From Siphonodentalium dalli (taxonomy: Eukaryota; Mollusca; Scaphopoda; Gadilida; Siphonodentaliidae): a stretch of 64,000 nucleotides of DNA. This document shows, one piece after another, positions 43,670-55,487 of the stretch. Below the pieces are notes generated by a model. It searched no databases. It was given only the letters and a program-made list of their open reading frames with translations, and was not told the DNA's origin. The position numbers and the translations under genes were made by a program. Every line of letters starts with the position of its first letter. Position 1 is the first letter of the stretch. The stretch spans positions 99,225,319-99,289,318 of the forward strand of contig CP136066.1 in NCBI GenBank assembly GCA_032622095.1, read 5' to 3'.

Positions 43670-45170
43670 ACGTTTTTAGTTTAAACATACTTTATTTTAA
43701 CCAAAATAATGTACAAAGTTCACAGTATGATGATGGAAAATATTGATGGTGAAAACAGGATTTGGCAATAACCATAGTGCTTATCTTAAGCCATCTCCTA
43801 TATACGCATATAAAGTATTGAATTGCAATCGTTCATACAGACACAAATAGAATGTACAATTCGATGTATATGAATGTATATAGCTCAATAAAATTACTAT
43901 TGTTAATTATAATCTGCCTGGTGAGGTTTTGTGGACATAATATCGACTTCCAAAGGTCGTCTCTTAAAGTAACGAACCAAAGCTGGTACATATGTTGTAC
44001 TGTCGGCTGGGTGCTGATGCAATGTTGAGTCCGTTGTGAATTTTACATACTTTCATTTCACAAAAACCGAAAATCCAGCTGGTTGAGAGACGTACATCAA
44101 TTTGGTGCCAAATTCAGTACAACAAAACAGCTCAACCGTCTATATTATGGAACATAAACATCGTGTTTCTCGAATGAAGTCAATTGCATATATAATGAAA
44201 CATACATTGGGTTCTCGACTGTAGCTGCACTATTTATGAAACTGATTATGAATACTGAAACAAAGTTGATGTTCTAACGTAATATTCTGTGTGCCGAATT
44301 TTGAAAATTGCCGAATGTTGATACCAAAGAAACTTTACGCTTTTTAAATAGCAGTGTCTTATCTGATTAACCAATTGAAGAGATAGTGAAGTGACGTGTT
44401 ATAACTTAGACAATGTTGAAAGATTTTTATCCCAATACACTGTGAATTATAACAGATACAGAACACACTTTGATTTAATAGGCCGAACGAACACATAGAT
44501 TGATTTTTTTTGGCAATAACTTAAATATATAAAACGTATTGAATAACCCCGAACTAACTTAAGGTAAAACAAAAAACTGATAAATGAAAATTATTAACGT
44601 TAAACCTACATTACAATAGCACCTCTTATTTCGAAAAATTTGACCCAAAAAAAAAATAGAACACACGGTCAACAATTGAAAATAAAGTTCATAAACCAAT
44701 CGTGCACCAACATCTGCAGTGTATATGACGTCGCTCTTGCTTCCGTCAGAAAATACACTCTTTTCAGATCTCTTGATTCTGACCAAGCCTGTCTCTATAT
44801 CCTCAGAATGTCGTATTGAGTCCGTCGAAGTACTGATGATCGTTGGGTCAGCATAAAAAGTGACTCATCCCGTGATTCTCCAACATACTCTGTTGGGTGC
44901 TGAAAAAACTAAACTGATTATGAATACTGAAACAAAGTTGATGTTCTAACTTAATAGTCTGTGTGTCGAATTTTGAAAATTGCCGAATATTTATACCAAA
45001 AAAACTTGTCACTTGTTAAATAGCCGAAAGCATGCAGTAAGTCGAGTCAGGATAAAGACATTTATTTCGACAGTTCAGGCCTATAGTCAGAAGTGTTTCC
45101 GTTGAATGTTACAATTATTATAAATATTCATTTTGATTTTACATTTATGAGTGCATGTCGTGCTTGTTGT
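43670..45170. repeat. No gene; ~95-bp direct repeat pair
   Basis: ACTGATTATGAATACTGAAA...GAATTTTGAAAATTGCCGAAT occurs at about 44241-44335 and again at 44913-45007 in the same orientation with a few changes, about 670 bp apart. The intervening DNA has no recognisable coding sequence, so a small LTR-like or SINE-like origin cannot be decided. Confidence 0.55.
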
Positions 45171-45177
45171 TTTAAGT

Positions 45178-45378
45178 CTTGTCACTGAGTCGCGGCCATA
45201 TTGGATCCATCCAGTCCCGTTCCGTTGTTTTGCTACAGGTCAAAGAGTAGCATTCCATGTATGGAGCTTGAATATTCATGAATTCTATATATGGAATGCT
45301 ATTTATAATTCCAGAACTTGGCACTAAAACCACAGAACGAGGCTGGATGGATCCAATATAGCTGCGACTGGTGACAAG
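45178..45378. mobile_element. 201-bp hairpin MITE
   Basis: CTTGTCACTGAGTCGCGGCC then ATATTGGATCCATCCAG at the left is mirrored by CTGGATGGATCCAATATAGC then TGCGACTGGTGACAAG at the right. Inner arms also pair (GTAGCATTCCATGTATGG with ATATATGGAATGCTATTTAT). The 115-codon minus frame across it is an artefact of the hairpin. Confidence 0.75.
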
Positions 45379-45554
45379 GCTTATTGTCTGTGTCTTTTCA
45401 TGCTCATCGTTATATATAGATATTCCTAGTTTTCCCAGGCGGTCCAATGAATATTGCATGGTTTTATACTGGAATAGCAACTGTTTCAGGCTTGTGGATA
45501 TTTCTAAGAGCGGGCTCAAAGAGCCTTACATTTATTGGACGCCAAATTCACATT

Positions 45555-45634
45555 TAATATCTGATTATGCTTAGGCGTTATGCATTAAGCGTAATGTCCA
45601 TACGCTTAAACGTAATGCATTTGTATACACTTAA
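45555..45634. repeat. TTACGCTTAAGCGTAA-type short repeats, left of MITE C1
   Basis: GCGTTATGCATTAAGCGTAATG and ACGCTTAAACGTAATGC; the same motif resumes at 46345-46660, so the MITE lies within or next to a larger repeat of this type. Confidence 0.6.
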
Positions 45635-46065
45635 GTACTCAATCCAATTCGATGGTCCCCATCAAATCAGATTCCAACAACAATCTGACAGTTTTAGAAA
45701 TGCCGCTTCAGTTATCAGAATAGATTAATTTCCCAAAAATAATGCTAACCACTGTCAAATATAGTATAAAATTGCCCGAAACATGTTATTTATCAACATG
45801 TTGTTCGACGAAACTTGGCCTTATTTTCAACACAAGCCTCTTGATTTTATTGCATCTTCATCCGCAATTTGGTCCGAGACCGTCGACTCGTTGGCTTTTT
45901 ACTGGGCCACTAATAAGTCTCGATGGTGAAAAATAATAGATTTCAAAATTCGATATCTAATAACTCTGAGATTTGATAGGTGGGTTCCTCGACTCGAATC
46001 AAATATTTTTACCCCGAGTCAAAAATATATAGTAACTGGGGTGCGCTTAATCGGATTATGCATCT
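45635..46065 (+). mobile_element. TTAA-flanked MITE family C, copy 1
   Basis: TTAA at 45631-45634 and 46066-46069. The body (GTACTCAATCC...ATCGGATTATGCATCT) matches 59074-59523 and, inverted, 63675 onward. Ends in other copies are AGGTACTCAATCCGAT and the complement of AGATGCATAATCCGA. Non-coding. Confidence 0.85.
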
Positions 46066-46344
46066 TTAAGCCTGTTGCCATTAATTACACTTAAGCATAT
46101 ATAATTGCCTCAGTCACAACAAAACAGAAACGTGCAATATCATCTGTAACATGGTCCGTCTCTTTTTCCACAAAAGGTCTGAAACACCAGAGTTTCAACA
46201 ACAAACATGAATTTTTTTTTCCATTTTAATTCTGATTACAATTGTGTATACTTATTGTATCATATATATTTATTGTTATTTATGTTGTGACATCGGCCCC
46301 GTGTGGGTGTAATTGTCAATAAACTTATCTTAGCTTATCTTATC

Positions 46345-46660
46345 AACTCCATAACGCTTGAGCGTAATACTATTACGCTTATTCGTAATGCCATTACGCT
46401 AAAGCTTAATTGGTTTTCATAGCCTTTCTACCTTACATGGAGACTGGAGAGTGGTATCATCTAAGGTAAATAAATGTCAAAATGTACTAGCATCAGTAAT
46501 TGGCTGCATCCATTTCAGCTTCAGGGGAGTTTTGAGATATGAGATTTGAATTACGCTTAAGTGTAATGGCATTACGCTTAAATGTAATGACATTACGCTT
46601 GCTTTCAAGAGCGTAAATCTGAATCACGCTTAATCGTAATGGCATTGCGTATAAGTGTAA
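46345..46660. repeat. TTACGCTTAAGTGTAATGGC short palindromic repeats
   Basis: Irregular units of GTAATG(G/A)CATTACGCTTAA(G/A)(T/C) from 46355 to 46400 and 46550 to 46660. Each unit is nearly self-complementary. Confidence 0.75.
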
Positions 46661-47124
46661 TTTTGGCTATTAAATGTGAATTTGGCCTCCATATATACGT
46701 TTGGACTTTTTCGAAATTGGTGGTTCAGGTACTATGTATAACCTGTATCGCCATGTGGGCGCTTTACGCCCACATTTGGTCTTAACACGCTGGATATGAA
46801 ATATAAATTTTCCATGTTTGTGAATATCTCTGAAATGTCACATATCAAACATGCAGATGCGAGAATAAAACTCATCGGACCAGGAATTCTTTGTTCGAGT
46901 CATTTTCTTCCTTAAATCCATCAGGGTGATCAGGCGAGAAGTGGACGGCACATAACAAAATGGCTCAAACGGGCATGACTCTTTTGAAACCATGCTGCAC
47001 CACAAGTTTAACACTATAAATTGTGGCATTTGTTATCTTTGTAAAAAATTGTAAATATCATTCTTTCTCTATTTATTTGAATGAAAGAATAAACTATCAT
47101 CAATTATTATCCCTTTATAGTATA
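46661..47124. other. No gene recognised
   Basis: Sequence flanking the Helitron 3' end. GCGCTTTACGCCCACATTTGG near 46758 and TGGGCGC just before it form a short hairpin; nothing else is notable. Confidence 0.4.
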
Positions 47125-47200
47125 CTAGCATGTTAGCCCGCCACTGACGGCATTCGTCCCATGGCTTTGTCAGAAACATGACTTTTTTGTTTTTTAATGA

Positions 47201-47690
47201 GTTAATTCTGCCTTTTTAATCAAAAGAAATTATGGTCTCACCATGGTTCAACAGTAATTCAAGTAGGCTACAACATTTGGAAATTTTTCCCCACACCAAT
47301 TAAATTTCCTGAGTAACTGGGTTTGTATTTTTCTGTCTATACATTCATTCATCTAAGAGTTTCTTAATCCATTAATTATCGTTGTTCATTGATTCGTTAA
47401 TTGAACTGAGTGGTCAGAATACAAAACTGAAAACGTGAGGAAACACATGAGGTAATCAAAGAGTTAATTCTGCCCTTTTAATCAAGAGAAATGATGGTCT
47501 CACCATGGACCAACAACAATTCAAGTAGGCTACAACATTTGGGACTTTTTTCCCAACATCAATTAAATTTCCTGAGTAACTGGGTTTGTATTTTTCTGTC
47601 TATACATTCATACATCTAAGAGTTTCTTAATCCATTGATTCGCTAATTGAACTGAGTTGTCAGAATACAGAACTGAAAACGTGAGGATAC
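47201..47690. repeat. 262-bp tandem repeat near the Helitron 3' end
   Basis: GTTAATTCTGCC.TTTTAATCAA starts units at 47201 and 47463, with the same 240 bp following (TGGTCTCACCATGG..CAACA, GTAGGCTACAACATTTGG, TTCTGTCTATACATTCAT, GAACTGAGT(G/T)GTCAGAATAC). The opening phrase recurs once more at 47861, directly before the duplicated Rep-Hel fragment. Confidence 0.88.
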
Positions 47691-47888
47691 ACATGAGATA
47701 AATAATCAAGTGAATGAACCAGATTGTGTGCAGGGCGATAATGTGGAATGTACAACGGATGAAAATGTTGGAAGAGATATCAATATAATCCGTAAGCACA
47801 AACACATCGAATGAAGGGGTGGTGTCAAAAATCGAAGACAATGTTTTGGTTTTTCGATGTGTTAATTCTGCCTTTTTAATCAAGAGAA

Positions 47889-48048
47889 ATTGGCCGTCGA
47901 CGGTTCGTAAGGAGTTAAACGATGTTGGACCTTCCACTTCATGCAGCAGCATTCTCAAGAAGAAGAAAAACATTCCTGTTGTGTGGGATGAACAGTGTAG
48001 ACCCTACCGAGAGCATAGTCTTTGAACACGTCCATGACTCCTTCGACG
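47889..48048 (-). repeat. Second copy of an internal Helitron segment
   Basis: About 160 bp matching 49866-50020 (GCAGCAGCATTCTCAAGAA, CCCTACCGAGAGCATAGTC). On the minus strand it encodes the same ALGRVYTVHPT...ECF region. This copy keeps CAA (Gln) where the main copy has TAA (stop), but has a frameshift in the TTCTTCTTCTTGAG stretch. Confidence 0.85.
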
Positions 48049-48074
48049 CACCATTTTGCTTTTGAAAATTTACC

Positions 48075-49245
48075 TCAGTGCTTCTGGGTAGGCAACGTTT
48101 TCCCTTCTGGTACATAAACGAACATACTGTAGGGGGAGCCGACCCGTGAGCATGCATCATATAGCTGACCATGTGAGAAACAGGGACTCTGAAGTTGGAG
48201 ACCAGCAGCTGTAAGTGTCTATCCCTGTGATTTGTTGATTGACATTGCAAAGTTCAATCGAACTGGGAACTGAAGCCGGCGGAACTGTATTGGCGAGTCA
48301 GTGGGAATCAATGGGATCCTAGGGAGAAAATCATGCTCCCCTTTCGCACATCCAGTGAGAATAGTTGCCTCAATGATATGAGGTGATATTTTCTTGATAG
48401 AAAGTCGTGTACCATTACACAACTTAGGTGGTTCGAGATTTCGGAGCAACATGATTGGTGCACCTACCTTCAACTGCAACTGATGAGGTGGCATGCCTGG
48501 GGGTTTCAGTGAATTGAGGAACTCGGTCGGGTAATTTACAATTTCTGATTGGTCTGGAATGGTATCAATGGATTGCATAGAATGAAGCTGTCCATGGACT
48601 TGTTCCAACAACTTCAAGTTAACCTCGTCAACAATATCATTTGTATGAGCTAGGATGGCTCTCTCACAGAGCCATGTGTGACCCGAGAGCTTGCGGGGAA
48701 GATCTCTGAAAACATTCACAATGAGCTCATCAAGAGAGGTAACAATCGAGCTCAAATCACATATATCTATTCGTCCTTCGGCATCAGAATTGAACTTGCC
48801 ATCGCCAATTCTGAGTAACTGGTCGGAAAAATATGCAGCCACGTCATTACCGAACATATGCGCCCTCATGTTAATTGTCAGCTTGAGTATTCGAATACTC
48901 TTCCAAAGGTAAGATGATTTGATGCAAGCTTTTAATTCATCAGCCTTTGTGCCGTTTGGTACAACAGGCAGAGTTTGTCGGAAGTCTCCAGACAATAGTA
49001 AGGTTATGCCACCCATAATATTGTTACATCCCCTTATATCTTGCAGTGTTCGATCCAGTGCCTCGAATGTCTCTTATGTGACATAGTACACTCATCCCAG
49101 ACAATCAACACAACCTCTCGCAACAGGTGAACAAGACCAGTACCCTTGCTTATATTACATGTTAGAGTATCGCTCGCATTCAAACTGAGTGGCAGTTTGA
49201 ATGTTGAATGTGCAGTTTTACCTCCAGGAAGAAGTGTTGCAGCTA
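48075..49245 (-). pseudogene. Helitron PIF1-like helicase, C-terminal two thirds
   Basis: Superfamily 1B helicase. In order on the minus strand: SGIAATLLPGGKTAHSTFKL (about 49245-49190, frameshifted from the preceding block), VLIVWDECTMSH (Walker B-like DEC, about 49100), SGDFRQTLPVV (motif III, near 48985), LTINMRAH, FLNSLKPPGMPPHQLQLKVG, APIMLLRNLEPPKLCNGTRL, and FAMSINKSQG (motif VI region, 48219-48250). After a frameshift comes SHGQLYDACSRVGSPYSMFV then YVPEGKTLP (about 48190-48100). The segment 48219-49016 is open for 265 codons; the rest is broken by shifts and stops. Confidence 0.9.
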
Positions 49246-49935
49246 TGCCAGATGATGCAACTGCAACAGCGATTTTCTTTCTTCCCTGACTGTCGCCAAA
49301 ATAAGGTTGGTTACAAACGTTTTCCCAGTGCCCCCTGGAGCGTCGAGAAAATAAATACCACCCAGGTGATTGGCAACACTCTGCAGTATGGTCACATAAC
49401 AGTGTCGCTGCTCTGAGAGAAGATTTGGTTCGCCCGATGAAAGAGTTTGTTCTATAGTATCTAAATCATATGACAGTTCACGTAGCACCTCTCTGGGCAG
49501 TGCAGACGTGCGAGAATGTTGAGTGCGAGGGAAACCGAAAGTGTGGAGCTCTGGTCCCCCAAGAGCCAGGATTTTGTTTTCGATCCCGATGAGAGAATTA
49601 TTGAAAATATCATCGTTGAATGAAACGTCAATGCCAGGATTTGCAACCTGCAACATGTACTTAAGATCCTCCGATAGGTTTTCTCTGAATTGGAGCCACA
49701 ATTCAAGAGGATTAGCAATACCACATATGTGCAAGAGAGACGCAAACAAACTACGCAAACTCCTAGGAGACTTTGACATGGCTGCCTCTGTCATCGTTGC
49801 CTCCCATTGGTGGTCGTCTTCCAATAGTCCCCTTTTGAAGCACGGTTCTCTGTAGCTAAGGCATAATTGGCCGTCGACAGTTCGCAATGAGTTAAAAGAT
49901 GTTGGACCTTCCACTTCATGCAGCAGCATTCTCAA
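49243..49935 (-). pseudogene. Helitron helicase N-terminal region with Walker A
   Basis: The 230-codon frame includes LLHEVEGPTSFNSLRTVDG, RGLLEDDHQWEATM, LLHICGIANPLELWLQF, PREVLRELSYDLD and YFLDAPGGTGKTFVTNLILA, the Walker A loop of the PIF1-type helicase domain. It is in the same frame as the Rep block upstream, separated by a TAA after HPT where the partial copy at 47889-48048 has Gln. It ends in a frameshift near 49245. Confidence 0.9.
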
Positions 49936-49950
49936 GAAAAAACATTCCTG

Positions 49951-51140
49951 TTATGTGGGATGAACAGTGTAGACCCTACCGAGAGCATAGTCTTTGAACA
50001 CGCCCATGACTCCTTCGACGGGTTCACCACGCTTGCGGTGGACCCATCGATTATTGACAAAGGTGAAATAAGATGGGAGGTCACAGTACAAAATTGTCTT
50101 GGCAAAATCATCATCTTGGCAAAGTTTGAAAAAGGCAGTGAGTGTCGTCTCATTTGGTGACGATACTACTGTTGCCGCTGTTTTTTCGGTGAAGTATACT
50201 CTCTGTCCATTTTCTAAATGCACAGCAAGTCGAAAAACGGCTGGGTGTCTATCGTGGATGGGGAAGTCAAAAATGCGCCAAAACGCTTCATTGGTACTGA
50301 TGTACCTACCCATTTGAAATTGACTCAACTCGTCCTTTGTTCTCGTGTCTCGTGGGGCGAACATCGCCGCATCTGATCCCTTATTGATGTATTTGCATAC
50401 ATACTTTATAGCTTTGACAGAGTTGCAAAACTCAACGTTGATGTGTGCGTTGAAGATTTTTGATAACATGGGACAATATGGAACAACCCACCTATTGTCT
50501 GCAACAAAATCCTGTCCATTTTTTAGTTTTATATTGGCGACATTTCCACCATCATCTGGCGATCTCCTCCTGTAAAGTGGATAGCCATCATGGCCAGTTT
50601 GTGTTTCTAAGAGGAACGCCCGATGGTACTGCTTCGTACATTTTCCATCTTTCATGCAGTGCGATCAGGAAATTCGGCAGAAATGAAGCTGTCGATCTGT
50701 TCAGGTCGTATTTTGTTTTTAAGCCAAGTTAAAATGTGTGTATGTGGTAGTCCTCTCTTTTGTCATTCAATCGTATACATATCGCACACAGGTTGGCCGA
50801 AAATGTGCGATTTCTTCAAAAGGTTCATGAGCTTCGTCAATTTCATACGGAACACTCTAGCTGTCAAGTCATGCCTGTCTTTAGAAACCTGGCCCTCGAA
50901 CAATTCAACTTTCAACTCCTGTCATGCAGGGTTGCACGTGAATGTGATGAAAAGGTCCGGACGACCGAAGTGCCTGACAGATGTCATAGCATCCTGCGTC
51001 TTCTCCTGCATATATCGCGGGCTACCTGTGAATGTCGACGGGAGGATTACCAGTTGGCCGACTCCGGCTCTTTCCTGATAATTATTTATGCTATCACAGA
51101 CGTGTATATATGAAGGACAATATATAGTGATATTCAACAA
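49951..51140 (-). pseudogene. Helitron Rep (HUH endonuclease) region
   Basis: Starts at GQLVILPSTFTGSPRYMQEK, then VRHFGRPDLFITFTCNPA and a TGA (50922-50924) at the position normally Trp. The same frame continues to YTIE, another TGA in place of Trp, and QKRGLPHTHIL, which holds the HUH metal-binding pair (H-T-H) of Rep motif 2 near 50725-50740. After a deletion and frameshift near 50650 the second open block (234 codons) has MKDGKCTKQYHRAFL, YRRRSPDDGG, FNAHINVEFCNSVKAIKYVC and KYINKGSD, giving the two catalytic tyrosines in YVCKY. These are standard Helitron transposase motifs for nicking and joining single strands. The N-terminal part upstream of GQLVILPS is missing. Nonsense mutations show it is dead. 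Confidence 0.92.
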
Positions 51141-51600
51141 TTATTTAATTCAACAACACATGGTGGTGTCCTAACGTGTGCAGTTATAGAATGCCACAGG
51201 AGAGCTTAAAGAATGGCATACACGTATTAATGAAGAGTGAAATATGTTGTGTTCTCATCCCCTTTCCCGAATTGAATAGTTAATTCAATTTAATAATATT
51301 CGGTTTTCGGTAGAAGTAGGGTTTTATATATCTCTCTCGTAGAGTCTGTAATGCAGGGCATTTTAAAATTACATGGAATTCATAACCGAGTTCTAAGTTA
51401 CATAAAGTACTCTTTCTGTCTGAGTAATCTGAACCTACCCTGGATCCCGATTCAACTGTAATGATTTCTGCTCCTGAACCGTAACTAAAAGAATATTTGG
51501 CACACCCACCGACATCACCCGAGATCAGCAGTCTCTGTCAGGTTTGTTCTTTGTATTTATTTCTAATTTAAAAACATGCATGCACAAATGCGGCATTTAA
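51141..51600. other. No gene recognised
   Basis: AT-rich sequence beyond the truncated Helitron; the true 5' TC end of the element was not identified here. Confidence 0.45.
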
Positions 51601-51790
51601 AGGTACTCAATCCGATTAGATGTCCCCATATATCATCAGATTCCAACAACAATTTCTTTTTTGAAATGGCGCTTCTGTTATCAGAATCGAGTAATTGCTC
51701 AAAATTAATGCTAACCACAGTCAACTATATTATAAAATTGCCCAAAACCTGTTATTTATCAACATTTTGTTCAACGAAATTTTGCCGGTT
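51601..51790 (+). mobile_element. MITE family C, copy 2 (truncated)
   Basis: After TTAA (51597-51600) it begins AGGTACTCAATCCGATTAGA and follows the family to about GTTCAACGAAATTTTGCC, then diverges. Only the left part is present. Confidence 0.78.
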
Positions 51791-54700
51791 TGTCAAATAT
51801 CTGACAAAAAAAGCAACTTGATGCACATCGCTTCTACCGTGTCGACTTTATTTCGATTTGGTAGTACCAAGTCAGAAGTGATGCACATCAGCGAGCACAC
51901 CAACCTTATGTCTGATTTCCTAAACCCAAAGAGGTGAAGCCGAAATAGCATTGAAATCAAATCGCGAACTTGAAGCGGCTTGAACGATGGCGTCGTGGTT
52001 GATGTGAGGTCCAAATTCAGGAACCCCTCTTCCCATCAGCATAACGTCTATCTGGTCATTCATGCTAAAAACGAACTGAATTTCCACCGCATACGACCTG
52101 GCATTTATACCTCTATTGCCACAATATATCGCGAGAATCCCGGGTCGTACGTTGTGACTGGTCGAATTATTGACAACATTAGCAGGTCATGATTATCGCA
52201 TTGTTGCAAATGAGACGATAAGTGAAGTATTAAGGGACTGTATACCAAACACACGCTTTGAGTTGTAAAAGTGGTATGAAATAATGATCGTACGTGTTCA
52301 TCAAACTCTTACGCGTAATCGTTTTGCGAAAGGACTTTTTGGCCATACGGATAGACTTACGACTACGAATAGCTATCCGTATTCGTAATCGTAAACGTGA
52401 CGATGCGAAAGGTCTCTAATATAGTAATGTTAGCGACAATTATATATATAGTCCATGCATGCGTTAGTTTGCATATCTATCTTAAATCACCTCACAGCCC
52501 AACATATTTGAATGACATGCATGAGACCCAAATACGATAGCCGTGGGATATTTTCTATGAGCTGTATAGAGGGACTATAGTTTTGTGGCCCTTCTTTGGA
52601 TGTTTTCTATCATGGTGGCATGATGGTCCACCCACTCATCGGTAAATTAAATATACCAACCGACTGACTGACTGACACAGGCTTCTCAATCGACCATATA
52701 ATTATACGCTAACTTGGTGGATTAGTGCCATTGACGGATGGTGAATTATGGTGAACTTACTATTATATATATATGAATCCTTCACAATTACAGACACTGG
52801 GTCTTAATTGGTATGCTGTTCTTTTTGATTGATTTTTCGTCTCCATAATTCACCATACAATTAATGCGACAATTTCTGAACAAACAATCGTCCAGCCTTC
52901 ACATGTATAACCTTGTCACACAATAGTATAGTTATTCATTAGCTAGAACATAATGTCACATGGTACATTTGAGGGTCGTTGTATGATAATGCACACGCAA
53001 AATGTATCATCCTGGTACATTGAAGACCAATGCCGTGATTAATATACGAAAAAGCATTTAATTGTCACTTATAAGTCGGATTCCTTATGTCATTTTGCAT
53101 TTTTGGTTTGTTAAAAGCGATCTGAAAACGGATTATGTATGCCCAGTAGGTGTGTTTCCAGGATTGACTTGTTTCCATTCTTGAATTTTGGCGGGTCGTC
53201 CTAAATCGGGGTCAACATAATTTAGAGAGCGTTTCGTATTTACAGAAAACGATAGATGGTGCCATCGGTGCGATTTGAAACTTCTCCAAACTAGTAGATA
53301 TCACAGTTACATGTATTTTTGAAAAACATTTATGTGATCGGTTAATTCTTGTTGGCTACAGTTGTGATCAAAATTTAACAATGAGCCCTATGGAGATTAT
53401 AGTAGTTTGAATAAATGGGGCCATTTTTGCGTATGACGATATACGTACGCGTACTGATATTCCTAAAAAATACTAAGTGTGAAACACAGACGTAGTTTAA
53501 AAAAGAATGGATGTGATCAGATGATTCTTGCTGGCTACAGTTGCGATCGAAATTTAACGCTTAACCCTATGGAGAATTTCGTGTTATGCTCAAACGTTGA
53601 TTGTAATATCACTTATTGGCAATCGTGCGCAACTATATATGTAGACTAACACTCGTGTTTGACCCACTGTAACTATCCGTGAGTTAATAGAAGCAATATA
53701 TGATATAGTTATGCCTCAATATACAGTAATTGGCAAAAGTAAGTGTCGAATGGTTTTGTAATATTGATAATATGCAGCATGTTGACTCAAACGAATATAG
53801 TCACAACAAAACTGTTCACGATGTGATTACATATTAAATTAGTGTTTTATTTGATACTTGTCTGTCTTGATGTCCACTGACTAGTTTTTAAAACCACATC
53901 GTTGATCACAACGGGATGTAGTGTCACAAATGCATAGGTATAGATAGTAGTTGTTCGTTGTCATTAACTCAATCGTTGTCATCGGAGTCTACCCCACATG
54001 CACTGAGAGAATATGTGTTTTCGCATGATTTGTGCTACTGATAAATGGACATTTCGGTGCAGCTGAGATCTTTACTATAACGATATAGGCTTTGATTTCA
54101 CACTTCCCATGCCAGTTACATTGGCCAACTTCAGTACAGCGACTGAAACCCAATATTCACCATCAATATTCTGACCGCAGTTAATCTCCACGCTTCGTGT
54201 ATAGCTGTGAAAATCAAGCAAATTCGAATTTCCACTAAATTAGAGCTTATGAGTAAAATAGATATCAACAATAGTAGCATTTTCCTGCAAATTCCGAATA
54301 TGTGCTTAGTAACTGTTACTAAGGAGCTATCGGGACCGGTGGCAAGTCTCCCGATCTTATAATGATCAGTGGCCTATGCAGAACATGGCTGCATGTTTTT
54401 AGACATACATGTGCCCAACTTTGAACAAAACCAGCACCACGTAATTAGACACTGACCTACTTAAGGCAATACCAATGAACGATTATTACACCATTGTGTC
54501 ATTTGGTTAGCAACCGTTGCTAACCTTAAATAAGACATCTGGTTCACGTTGACAGCCAGGTATATCTCAAATTTCACATTTGGGTATTAACTGCATCGGA
54601 AACGCAAACGTTGACCCTATATCAGCTACAATTGCAATTTCCAGTGAATTACCGGTAATTTCCTAGACTAAGGTTCTCGATCTTATAATGATCAATGGCC

Positions 54701-55487
54701 CATGGGGCACAAACATGTACAGTTTCATATATGTGTCACCATCTGAACATAACCAATACCATCCAACTATAGACACTATCTAATTTACGGCGAAATACCA
54801 CGGCCCAGAGTGTTGATCGGTTCAAAGCCAAGTATATTGTTGGGGGAGAACGATCCATTAAGCCTAAGTCGATGGTTTGTTCACAACAGATGGAATCATG
54901 ATGCATTATGCAGGATGGTGGAAGGGTCCCCTCAACTATGTTCTTCAACACAGTATTGTCCCCGCACTGTGTCACTTGCATCTTACTGTGTTGTACTATA
55001 TATCAGACCAAGCACATAATGCACACATATATCTTCTTATAAATAAATTATCTCTTAGAAAGTGTCCATAGATGTCTTGCCTATTTATAGTGACAATTTA
55101 TTTTTTTCTTGTGCAAAGGATTTGAGGGAGTGATTTGTTATGTTGACTAAGATGTTAATTTAGTATGCGAAGCACGTATCCCGGGGGATGTATCGAGTGG
55201 ACGGAGAAAATGTTTTCTTTATCGTCAGATGAACATAATTTAAACTCCAAATTTTGATAAACCCGACCGGGAATGATAGAACAACCATATATATGCCCAG
55301 TAATATTTAGCAATACATATGGACATGATAACATTGTTTAACATTTTTAAACAATACCACCCTATCCACATGTATGGCTAAACATATCATTGGCATACAT
55401 GAGTTGTTGTAGTTGTTACATTGATGCTGGTCGGGTTTCTCCAAATTTAATACTAAAACAGAATGATCCACAATCTACGGTGGCTGG
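51791..55487. other. No gene; two loose direct-repeat pairs
   Basis: No coding motifs in this 3.7 kb. Repeats seen: GGTTAATTCTTGTTGGCTACAG-type blocks at about 53328-53402 and 53509-53585, and CGATCTTATAATGATCA(G/A)TGGCC blocks at 54352 and 54678 with about 120 bp of diverged homology. Related palindromes CTTAGTAACTGTTACTAAGG (54306-54325) and GGTTAGCAACCGTTGCTAACC (54505-54525) lie nearby. Confidence 0.5.

Larger units (their letters stand above)
47125..51140 (-). mobile_element. 5'-truncated Helitron (Rep-Hel), minus strand
   Basis: On the minus strand the 3' end reads CCGTCAGTGGCGGGCTAACA then TGCTAG followed by T. This is a 5-bp hairpin (CCGTC/GGCGG) about 9-11 nt before a CTRR-type CTAG terminus (47125-47128) in a T-flanked site, as expected for Helitrons. 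Upstream lie PIF1-like helicase and Rep regions (described separately). The 5' end beyond 51140 was not found: the Rep N-terminus begins abruptly, so the element is truncated. Helitrons move by rolling-circle replication and leave no target duplication. Confidence 0.88.

Noticed and set aside
45172-45519. 115-codon minus-strand ORF
   Set aside because: It spans a 201-bp hairpin MITE and has mirror-like sequence on the other strand, with no recognisable domain.
50660-50930. Two TGA codons at conserved Trp positions of the Helitron Rep, suggesting a recoded TGA=Trp
   Set aside because: The GPCR exon uses TGG for Trp and ends in TGA, and the Helitron also has TAA, frameshifts and a deletion. 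Ordinary decay explains it.
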